Assembly: GCA_916613615.1 (NCBI GenBank)
Contig: OU744732.1
Coordinates: forward strand, 27,600,673 to 27,664,672
DNA: 64,000 bases
DNA from: Steromphala cineraria
Lineage: Eukaryota; Mollusca; Gastropoda; Trochida; Trochidae
Direction of reading: 5' to 3'
Part shown: positions 13,346 to 24,600 of the stretch, one piece after another
Numbering within the stretch: position 1 is the stretch's first letter
Layout: each line of letters starts with the position of its first letter
Made by a program: the position numbers and the translations under genes
Notes under the pieces: model-generated
Databases searched by the model: none
Told to the model about the DNA's origin: nothing
The model's input: the letters and a program-made list of their open reading frames with translations, nothing else

Positions 13346-13431
13346 TCATTCTCTCCCCACAGAGGCAGTTCAGTGCTTGATCGGGTATTATACATATATA
13401 TGACTGAGCTGCCTCTGTGGGGAGAGAATGA
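13346..13431. repeat. hairpin with stem of about 29 bp
   Basis: TCATTCTCTCCCCACAGAGG at 13346 is repeated in inverted orientation ending at 13431. The stem is 23 bp perfect plus 6 nearly perfect, around a loop of about 28 bases holding TATACATATATA. The near identity of the arms means either recent origin (foldback insertion) or selection on a transcript hairpin. Confidence 0.75.
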
Positions 13432-14414
13432 GTGAATAAATTGGAAAATGGTGAACTAAAATATTTGTTTATATATGTTTTAGATCAGAGATCAAAGTTC
13501 TAAACAACATATTGAAATACATATATGTTGTTTTGATTTAATATCTGTTTATATTTTCATATTTTTATATCCAATCATAACATCTATATACCTTCAAAAT
13601 ATTGAACCATTTTATTTTACAAAGAAAACGATATATTCCCTCGTAAAAGCAATATGAAACAATATCCCAATGACGTTTATCATATTCAACACGAAAGGTT
13701 TATAACAGGAAATTATTGATAATCTTTTGTATTTGGCAAACATTCATAACTAAATTATATACAAAGTTATTTGTAAACAGATAAATAGAAAATACGCCAA
13801 TCATTCAAAGAGAATGAAAAAAACATAGTATTAAAAGTCACTCTTTAATTATTACGTTGTAATGTTCATAAGTGAAAGACTCTATCCGATTACCATCATA
13901 GTAATACGCGAGTTTCTCGGTTAGATCCGACGCAATAAGCCAGGTTTAACCCCCTCACGCTCAACGTACTTCTGGATGGCTTATCTTTAGCTTAGCAACA
14001 TACACAGTCACGTTTGTTAATGGCTTCCTATACCATGAAGTAATTTGCTTAAAGTACGACTATACGTTCGTGTCGGCATGCAATATAGAGAGCCACGTCA
14101 GGTATTGTATATCCCACGTCAGGTGATCCTCACGTATTCCCTACCTGGATAATAAGAGCTCATTATTCACCTGCTCGATATAATACTTATCTACCAGCCC
14201 TGGCACAGAGTCATATATATTCCCTTCTGATCTACTAACCGACCTTACCCCGAAAATCAATCGTGGACATTGTTAGGAGATGGTCTTTCGATTGATCTTG
14301 ACTTGGGTACGTACATTCGTACGCCCCCTTTTAAACAGCATATAGACTTGTCGATCGTAAGTACTATAGCTCGGGTTTTCTGAAGTAAGGTGAAGAGTTG
14401 GGAGTTGTTTTTTA

Positions 14415-16070
14415 TCTGAACTGAACTTTATTTACACTCAGGCTGCAAACTGCAGCATAAGAGGTACAATACATATTTACATTTATACAACATTCAATAT
14501 AAATTTATCAATTACAAATGAGTTATAAAACATATTTCTTAAATAAAGACATGATAATTTTACAAAAGATGGATAATTTTCTTAAAGTTCCTAATCTATT
14601 TGAATTGAATAATATATTCATTTTGTACATATTTGGTCTGTTATAGTAATATCTATGCATATATTTGACTCTTTCTGATTTTAACATGGGGCATATAAAT
14701 AAGTAATGGAATTCGTCACCAATATCATTTAAATCTATCTGTCAATGGAGTTCGTCGCCATCTACCTGTCTCGATTGGGAGAAAATGATTTGAAGTTCGG
14801 AATTTCAACAAGTTATTGTAATGCTGATAATTTAGATAATTTTCAAAATGGAGAGATGGATTTTTAAAAATGGTATAAATAGTTGATTTGGAAGAATTTT
14901 CAATTGATGACAACCAAATTTGCTGGGAAATATCTTTCAATTTATTTTTAGTGATAATTTTCAGCCATGAAATACTTTTGAAATTTTGAGATTTCCAAAT
15001 AAAACTTAATCCTATATCGTCGAAAGTTTTCTCAAGATAGCTTATCCATTTGTGTGTATATTTTCCAAAAATAGAATCGTTGAATATCAATTTATAAATC
15101 AAAAGAGACAATTTTGAGGATTTTCCAATCATTAGTTTAGCCCAAAAACAAATCATTCTGCTTTTAATAACATTTACAAGGGGGGATCTGCCAAATTCTC
15201 CATAGACCATATAGTTAGGTGTACTTTTCCTCAGTGATGTTAAATATTTAAGAAAGCGTAAGTGAACATTTTCAAAACAAGAAATGTTTTCAAAACCCCA
15301 GACTTCACATCCATACAAAAGAATTGGGGTAACCATACAATCAAACAATTTCAAATGACAATAAATGGAGAGTTTAAGTTTTCTACCTTGGCTTAATATG
15401 AAAAACATTGCCTTTGTTGCCTTTTCAACCAGTGAAAGTTTGGTTTTGGTAAATTTACAATTCTTTTGTAGTGTAATACCAAGATAAGGATAATGATCAA
15501 CATTTTCAATAATGGTATCTCCAATATTAAAATTACTTTTATAGTTTTTTTTTGTGCCACCGAAAATAAGAATTTTGGATTTTGATACATTAATTTTAAG
15601 CTTCCATTTGTTGCAGTAGTTATGAAAACAATCCAACATATTTTGTAGATCACAAGGTTCTAAAGACATAAGCACGGTATCGTCAGCATATAACAATGCG
15701 AAAAGTGTAATAAGCTTATCTAAACGGTTGTGAAAATCATCGGGTTTAAGTTGTAAACCATTACATGAATATGAGGCTAATGTATCTTCGAGATCGTTTA
15801 GAAACAGTGAAAACAAAACTGGAGACAAATTTTCTCCTTGACGGACACCCTGTTTACACAGAAAATATTCGGAATAATTCCCGCCGTTACAAACACATGA
15901 TTTTATATTTTGGTACATGTTAAAAATGACAGTAAAGCATTTCCCAGATATGTTATTTTGTAAAAGTTTTTGCCAGAGTCCAGATCTCCAGACGGTATCA
16001 AAAGCTTTTTGAAAATCGATAAATGCGCAACACTGTACCACATCATGTGTATCCCCTGCAATCATGGGGA
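14415..16070 (-). mobile_element. 5'-truncated LINE
   Basis: This is a minus-strand LINE fragment. Its 3' end lies near 14415, with AATAAA (complement of 14427-14432) followed by a repeated GTTCAG tail. A small palindrome (CTGCA...TGCAG) and GCCTGAG precede it, as in the element at the window start. The 5' end is cut inside the RT domain near 16065, just before the CAFIDFQKAFD motif, the usual result of incomplete target-primed reverse transcription. Confidence 0.8.
14523..16065 (-). pseudogene. LINE reverse transcriptase, truncated and frameshifted
   Basis: The frame opens at 16065 and runs to a stop at 14725, 446 residues. It includes AFIDFQKAFDTVW (RT motif A), GVRQGENLSPVLFSLF, the catalytic YADD, and the thumb phrases LLYGCEVWG and TPNYMVYGEFGRSPLV. 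After LTDRFK the frame stops. In the next frame coding resumes at once with LNDIGDEFHYLFICP and continues to a natural C-terminus and stop at 14523-14525. The zinc-knuckle's CX2C pair, expected exactly at the junction, is missing. A small out-of-frame deletion near 14728 therefore removed the two cysteines and broke the ORF. With the 5' truncation this copy cannot encode a working protein. Confidence 0.85.
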
Positions 16071-18394
16071 TATTTAAGAATGGGAGTCACGGCTAACCTC
16101 ATAAGAATACTATTAAAAATGAACGAGTACCAATGAAAAAAATACTCAAGGCTAAGATAATATAATCAATTCGTACCTCTATAGGAATTTACAAATAAGT
16201 TTGAGATATGTTACTTAGTGTGATATTTTTGCTGCTAAAGCAATAACAAATTGAGTAGCTTGCATACACACTCAAACAGTGAGCAAGTATCTCACATAAG
16301 GCGTGTACATACGAGTGAAGAATCCTGTAACTGAATAAGAAGAAATTCAAAATCATCTTATTATTATGTCAATCATTTACAATTGCATCAATACAAATAT
16401 GTATTCTTGACAGGTTAAATTTAGTAAAATGGCAGCCTTTTTCTCACTTTTTTCACATCGCAAAAACTGGTTGACTCAAAGCAATTCTCTTTGAATTATC
16501 ATAAGTGATTCTGTTCGTGACGCTGGTTAAGATTTGTAACATGCCAGTGAAATCTTACGTATTCTATGTATATAAACAAAAATGACACCTCGTATTTCGT
16601 TTTCAGAAAAATAAGCGCAATAAGACTCTTTATTAAGAGGCATTGCCATTATCCTAAAACTGGTGTAACTTTGAATGTGGCCCGAGTTGGAAAATAGCCC
16701 TATGGGTAATTATTCAAAGCTGAAAAACTTACATCTTAGATTCAACATTTAACAGATTGTTGCCAAATGGTCATGGACAGAAGTATAAGGTTACACTTTT
16801 AAATCAGGACTTACTATTTTGGGCCACACGCGTGATTATATTACTTTATTCGCATTGAACAATATATCATGATAATAACTGTTTATAAGCCTATGTCAAA
16901 CTAAATCATGTGATCTCTTGTTATCTGTGTTAACACATACACAAAATCCATACAAGAAGGAATCATCTGCAAATCTGTGATACTCGAACGCTTTCAGTGT
17001 ATTTCTGTAGTGTCCGTTGGCCACCAACTCTTGATATAGAAAACAACGCCCATCGATAAATATTGAAGCAGCGTAGCGGCGACATCAGTTTTAGTACTTA
17101 TCAATAAACATGAACATAAATCACACCTTTTTGATCGATATGACCATAAGACGAGTAACACGCGTTATTGCATTGGGTGGGTTTATAATTACTGAACTGT
17201 CAATATGTGAAGTAGGAAACATGGCTCTGAGGTTATTCTGAGAGCAGAATACCGAAAAGTAATGTTTCCTCCAATTTATAAACCGTCAAATGTTTAAATC
17301 TTTTCTTCTTTTTAAATTTTAATGGAGTAGAAGCCCCGATCTGTGTTATGTGTCATACGGGGTTATTCTCGGAAGCAAAACCTCTTAAGAGGTTATTCCT
17401 AGAAAAGAAGTGACATACAAAACAACAAACAGAATCTGAGTTTATAAAATACGGCTTTTTAATTCCACCACATGTGAAAATTTCTAACCCTGGAATGTCT
17501 GCGTTCGGCTGGACACAATACAGGTTATTTTAGGTAGATGATTAATGGCAGGTTCATATTTAAGATTAATTATTATGACGGATTCATATAACAACGGATT
17601 CTTGATTTGGCTTCTTTGTAGAAAAGTCTTTTGATAAAAGGAAATGGAACTTGACTGAGTAACGATAATGCTGTCAAGTCAATAGGCATCGAAGGCTAGG
17701 ATGATTTCATTTGCGATAAGGAATTATTTCTAAAAGTTGTGAATATTTAAAGTATAAATATGTTGACAGAATAAATGTCTTATGCTTTGCTTCAAGTGAA
17801 TAAAACCGAAGCCAAAATGACAATTATTTCAATTTCAGACGTGTTTGGGAAATTTACAATACGATCTACGGTAATACGTTTATTACATCTTACTACGTTT
17901 TCAGACATTATCTGAGTGTCAAAGTTTTGTTAACAAATATATATGAAGTTTTAGTTCAAATTGAGAAAATATTCTAGTCTTATTCATCAAGAGTTTACCA
18001 TATTAGTCCATTGAACTAACATCTGCCAGTTTTAACAGTTGAAAAGCATGTCTGACAGGGAAGTTAACACACACAGTCAAAGCTATACGTAGGAGGTGAT
18101 TATCAACTTCCTCATGCTAGGTAACGTAATAATGTTCCTAAAGTACGTATTCTATATGAAAAATACGCTGTTTGATTCAACAGGAAAGTCGAAAAACGTA
18201 AATATGTAGAGCTGTTTGTATTTGCGCATATCTTGAAACGGACTATAGAACTCGTGATTTCTCGTTTGTCTGGCCTAGTTTCGAAACGAGACGAACAATA
18301 CGGCTAAATTAGTTCACGTGGAAAGAGGTGCAGATTTCGAGGAGCTAAAACCCATCTTTTAACCAGGTGTTCAGTTTCTGTTGAAGATATACCA
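16071..18394. other. upstream region of the amidohydrolase gene
   Basis: No coding sequence is supported. A phrase GGTTATTC recurs at about 17228, 17361 and 17391 in a short diverged duplication. The last 120 bases before the start codon are open in the coding frame back to a stop at 18305-18307 but contain no earlier in-frame ATG. No clear TATA box was seen at a convincing spacing. Confidence 0.5.
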
Positions 18395-18686
18395 ATGGAT
18401 GACAAGGAGTTTTGCATCATAGGAGGCCATATTATCGATCCTGCGAATGGCCTCAATGGTTTAGGGAGTATAGGTGTGAGTGACGGGAAAATAGCAGCCG
18501 TGAAAATGGACTCGCCTATGACCCCCGACCCCGTGCATGCAGTGCGTGCAGACGGGTGTATTGTGATTCCTGGGATGATCGACATGCACGTGCATGCTTA
18601 TGAACATGTCACACCGTTAGGTGTCAATATTGATGAGTGTTGTCTCGCACGTGCTGTCACCACTGTTGTCGATGCCGGGTCCTCAG
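18395..18686 (+). CDS. amidohydrolase exon 1
   Basis: This exon encodes residues 1-97 and the first base of codon 98. The ATG at 18395 is the first in frame after the stop at 18305; +4 is G. It carries the HxH metal motif (MHVHAY) and ends in VVDAGSS. The donor is TCAG/GTGGGT at 18687. An antisense frame over the same bases is a shadow. Confidence 0.92.
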
Positions 18687-21600
18687 GTGGGTGTGACCTG
18701 TCAATCATGTCGTCAATATCACCCAGATATGAGATAACTGCCCAGTTAGCCGAGGGATAAATCGTATATTACATGACTGTATCACAATGAATATAATTAT
18801 CACTAAGAACTACAGTGTTGTCATGGGAATATTACAACATGCAGACTTACATACCATAACAAATCCTTGAATAATATCAACATTTGGTAATTAAATTGTA
18901 CCCGAATCCATTGTTTATTGATAACCTGAACGAGTGTTAATTGTTTTCTGACCCGAACGATTATCAACAAGGAAGACATTGTTTAAAATACCTTCTGACA
19001 AAACGCGTTGGATTTTCATTCAAATCGATCATAACCATCATCATCGTCGTCGTCATCATCACCAGTCACACTACCCTTACAAAGACGTTGGCACCAAACG
19101 ACTTAAACTCTTTCATGTCACTTGTAACAGTTTCTATATAGATTTAGGATTTTATCAGTAGAGCGCTTCAAACAGTTTATTTCTTTGGGTTGCAAGATAC
19201 TTCCAAATTTAACTTTCATTACTGTTTCTTGACATTAATAGTAAATCATATGGGGAACTTTTAACTTAAATTAACTATTTTAAGCTGGAATATATCCATA
19301 CTGCTGCATCATGAAAGCTAAAATGTTTTGAGGGCTAAGGGATCGAATTTGAGAATTTGGTTGTGACCCACAACTTTTCAAAGTCATTTCAAGTCATTTC
19401 AACTTTTCAAGGTCATCACATCATATACTTACTCCAAAACAGTAACTTGTTGTTGTCGCTTTCGATCTGCTCCTTAGCTGGTCAGGCCGATAGTAAGTTT
19501 GTTACCTTGGAGATTTTACAGGCGCTTCCAGCGGATCATATTTCGCAATTTGAAATTGGAAGGCCGATAGTTTACCTGTAATATTTCTAGTGTATCTCGG
19601 TCAACTGTGCATTTATGGAATATGTAATGAGGAGTGGAGACATACGGCTTGGTTTTCGGTTGTGGTTTGCGGGAAAAGGGGACGGGAAACATTGCAAACA
19701 GGTTGTGATATAATTTAGAACCTTGTGCTCTTGTAAGAGAGTGTGTCTTGATTTCTACTGTGCAAGTCAGTTAAAGAGTCCAAGAACAAGAAATTTGAAA
19801 TTAAGCATGATCTAAAACATCACTGTAAATACTATACTCTATACTAATCTAGGGATTGGAAAAGACATCTGACAATGTTTCGTTTTCAGGGGTTTTAGCA
19901 TTTTTTCTGATTTTTACATGAGCCATTGCTCTTATAACAATAGTAATCCAACAATTCGAATGGGCCAATTTCTCACCCAATGGCCCATCGTTCCTGCATT
20001 TCCCGATCCCTTATGATATATTTATTGTCCCCCGCCGCAACGCGGAACGGGGGACAGTGTATTCAGCGGCGTCCGTCCGTACGTCCGTACGTGCGTGCGT
20101 ACGTACGTCCGAATCCTTGTTAACGCGATATCTCAAGAACCGTTGCACCAAAAGTCTTCAAATTTGGTTTCAGTCTCACTTGGGGGATTACGCAGACACC
20201 AGTCACTTTTGGTGACCTTGACCTTATTTTCAAGGTCACAACGGCACTTTGACCACTCTTGAAACTCTTGTTAACGAGATATCTCAAGAACCGTTGCACC
20301 CAAAGTCTTCAAATTTGGTGACAGTCTCACTTGGGGGATTACGCAGACACCAGTCACTTCGGGTGACCTTGACATTATTTTCAAGGTCACTCAGCACTTT
20401 GGCAACTGTTGATAGTCTTGTTAACTCGTTATCTTATGAACTACTGCACCTAATGTCTTCAAATTTCGTCACAGCCTACATTGGAGGATTACGCAGACAC
20501 CAGTCACTTCAGGTGACCTTGACATTATTTTCAAGGTCACCACTTTCGCCATTTTTGAACTTCTTGTTTACTTGATATCTCATAAACCACTGGACCGAAT
20601 GTCTCGAAATTTGGTTAGAAACGACATTGAGGGATGAGACACCAGTCACTTTGGATGACCTTTAGCTTATTTTCAAGGTCACAATGGCACTTTGACCACT
20701 TTTGAAACTCTTGTTAACGCCATATCTCTTGAACCATTGCACTTATTGCCAATGGGAATATAGCATTTGCTTATTGTGACCATTCTAACGCAATATCCAA
20801 GCGGCGGGGGACATTGCCACATTAGTGGCAAACACTTATTATTTTTAATTCCCATATTTAGACCTAAAAAGTTTAAATTTCTTGTACCATAGCCCGAAAA
20901 TCTTTTAAAACAATTATAGATTTCCCTCATTTCCTAAAGACTCGCTCCAATAAATTAAGAAATGGCACCTTTCATATTTCAAAACATAGAATGTCTATCA
21001 GGAGAATTTTAAGTGTGTTAGTTCATAATCTCGACACTGACCCTACAAACAAAACTGCTGAGTAAGGACTATTCAAATACAGCCCTGTTTGCTCCTGAAA
21101 AGTAAAGCTAATGTCTATATGTGTACGACTTCTCGCTTTTCTCCACATAACCACCCTGATACGACACGTTCCGTCGTGTTCCTGTCAATGTTTGTTAAGA
21201 AATATTAAGTTTCGTAGCATTGGCTTTTAGAGTACAAAACGATCAACCTAAACCTAAATCTAAAATATGAGACCTTAATAAATTTAGGCCCTTTAGAGTA
21301 TTATTCTGATAAACATGCAACTGTATGTCCAAGGAATTTATTTAAAGAGTGTTTCGTGGCATTGGCTTTAAGAGTAACAAAACTAAACCTAAATCTAAAA
21401 TACGAGACCTTTATCAATTTAGGCCCGTTAGTCTAGTCAATTATTCAGATATACATGCAACTGTATGTCCAAATTTTTTATTTAAAAAGTGTTTCACTTT
21501 TTTGAACAAGTAGTTTAAAGGGGCAGTAGCACTTTTTTTGATAATTTTATATTTTAAAATGTTCACTGATAATTTTAAGATAATGCTACATGTATTATTT

Positions 21601-24600
21601 TGACAGTGTCAAAAATCTCATTACACAGGCCAATCATCCATTGTCAGAGGACAAAGTATGAAGATTCACATAAAATCCATTGGCGGCCATTTTGTGTGAA
21701 CATCTTTAATTCATTTTGTGTAAGAAAAAGGAATTGCATGGCTAAACTTTATGTTAATACGTTAAAATACATTGCCTTTCAATTGGAACCATTAATTTTA
21801 GTTTTCCTGACATCACGTATAATATTCCCCCTAAAAACGTGCTACTGTCCCTTTAACGGCTTAATTAAAGTGTAACATGCACAAGTTGTCACGGGCTGGC
21901 GATGCATGTGACGTCGCCACCAGTGTTGTACATGTGAAGCTATGTCCTGACATTACCTCGGCTGTGTGAACGTGTGTGTATGTAAACCCAGCCCGTGATG
22001 CTATCCCAGCATTGCTTCCCTTGTGAATAACCTTTCATGACGTTCTACCTCGCACCTTGGGTGCAATTTTCTAATCGCTTGTCAGTAGAGGAATTTGTGA
22101 GTATAAAACACGTACAAAAACTGAGTTTTATACCCTGTGTCTATCACAAATTAGCGATGACAAGGCGTATTGAATGTCGCCTGAAAATTGGTAGTCTAAC
22201 AATTAAACTCAGTAAAAATTCTTGTATAAATCTAAACTAGAAAATAGGTTACTTAGACATTTGGAAATATATTCAATTTAGTTCCTCGCCGCAAATGGCT
22301 GCGATATGCCCAAACGGCGCTAAACAACAACTCACTCACTCACTCACTCACCCAATTTAGTTTGATACTGAACAAGTGCCCTCACAATATCTGCAATAGT
22401 ACAGATTATTTTTCTTTTTCGAGTCGTGTCCTTTTCGGGATTCGAACTCACACCCCCGTGAGCATGCCGAGTCGGACAACACCGAATAGTTGAGCAAGCT
22501 AGTTTAGTAGACATCACAGCAAAACCAGTGTATGAAATACTTTTTCAAGATCACTGGCAAACTGGGCTAGAAAGTTTTCAAAGTTCCCAGCCTAAAGGAA
22601 AAATTACTTGCCCAATTAAGTAAAGATAAAAAATGTTTTCTGACATTCATCGTTTTAAAATCAAACACATATCTGCTCAAGAGGTCTTGGCATGTAATGG
22701 GGGTGATCGCAAAATGACACAAAATAGTAACTGAATTATTTACAAAATTGAATGAAAAGAAGTCAACATATTTTTTATATACCAATCCACACTCGCCAAC
22801 CGGGCTATCATTACATTTTTTCTATACTAGCCCAGGCAAATTTCAACCAGCATCGGGCTACCGGGCTACCGGGCTAGTGGTTATTTCGGACACTGAGCTG
22901 CAAAACGTATACAGGAGTATTTCACAGACCTATAAGGAAGCACATAATTGAAAACGACAAAGAATGATTCTGTTCATAACAGAATGGAAAGATGCAAAAC
23001 GCACGCTGTGTCCTTCAAATAAGATAATGGTAATGATAAAAATAACCTTTGGTGTGAATTACGTTAAAGAAGAAATGTATACTGATACTCAAACTAGAAA
23101 AACAACATACGTTTGAATAATCTGCAAATATATTTAGTTAACGTGAATAGACCAGCCTTACAAATTGAAGATAGTATCTAGGCAACGGTGATGTATTTTC
23201 AAATGAATGAAAGAAGATTTATTTAATTTCAACAATACTTTAGAACACTTATTGTTCAGTGATGTTTAGTTATATGCAAAATGTATATCTGCTCCCTAAC
23301 ATTGAAAAGTTCGGGTCATTGTAGTCCGATAATTAAGTATGTTTGTCAGTATGTTTGAGTGCCTATGAGGCAATCCAGTGAAATATTAACCTGTGCGTAG
23401 GTTGCGTATTGTAACATAGGTTTCGATGAAGCGTCAGTGTCAATTTTGAGTGCATGGACATAAAATTAAATGTCAAAATCGTGTTTGAATTACTTTGTTA
23501 TCTTGACGTCTTATCTAGATGACGTCACAGATATATTTGGACCAAGATTCTAACCTGTTATTTAATACACTGATATTCAACATTTGAAATTAACACTATA
23601 TTGACAGGTTAACATTGCCTTACCTTCACGGCTCCGTTTGATACGCTGGCATTTAAAGGGGCAGTACGTGTTTTTTTTTTAATTTTATATTTTCAAATTT
23701 TCATTGATAATTGTACGTTAATGCTAAATGTATTATTTTGATGGTGTCAAAAATCTCATAACGCAAACCAATCATTCATAATCCGAGAAAAATTATAAAG
23801 ATTTAGATAAAGTCCATTGGCAGCCTTTTTTCTGTGAACACCTTGAATTCATTTTGTGAAAGAAAAAATAATCCCGCATGCTGAACTTTACATTTCATAT
23901 TTGATTCATTACTGCTTCATTTAGTTTGAATACATTGTCTTTGGACCGATTTTTAATATATTTTTTCCCTGACATCACCTTATATTTACCATAAAAACGT
24001 GCTACTGCTCCTTTCAGATATAAAGCTTGAAGCTGTTCACGGTCATCCAGTATGATAGAACACTTTAAAATCTTAGTATTGATTGTCCAACTTGCACAAA
24101 TCTACTTTTCTTTTTCTCATGTCTATATTTGTATTTTAAAACAAATCTTCTCCGGTGAAAGGGGCTTCTCATGTCGAATTCTCGCCTCTCAAGTCAAGAC
24201 AATAAACAATAATATAACCAATTGTATACAAATGAATATTGATTCCCATCAAGGTTTCTTAAAACGCCAACTATACTAATAAACGAAATCATATTTCTGT
24301 ACGATGACTTAACAATCTTAATTTTGTTTAAACTATATGTTCATATCCGAGCTAGAGACCATCGAAATCCAGGGCTACCTTACGACCTTGCCCGTGAAAC
24401 TGTAAAGTTGTTTTACTCCGACAAATAGTATTTGCATCCACGGAACAGAGCTCTGTACTACATATCCAGTATGTCGAGTATCTAAAGAATTTGTTTCCTT
24501 CTTTTCCACACTCAACCCTCATCTTTCAACTTTCCCTTTAAAGGGGCAGTAGCACGTTTTTAGGGGGAATATAAGGTGATGTCAGGAAAATGAAAGTTAA

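Larger units (their letters stand above)
12481..14410. other. non-coding stretch with a hairpin
   Basis: No gene is supported. The stretch includes an X-box-like palindrome at 13027-13040 and the inverted repeat at 13346-13431, both listed separately. The rest is AT-rich sequence. Confidence 0.5.

Noticed and set aside
18304..18585. Antisense 93-codon ORF over amidohydrolase exon 1
   Set aside because: A shadow of the true coding exon on the plus strand.
20249..20575. 108-codon ORF in the 20-kb repeat
   Set aside because: It is the tandem core read in one frame; the peptide repeats with the units and has no domain.
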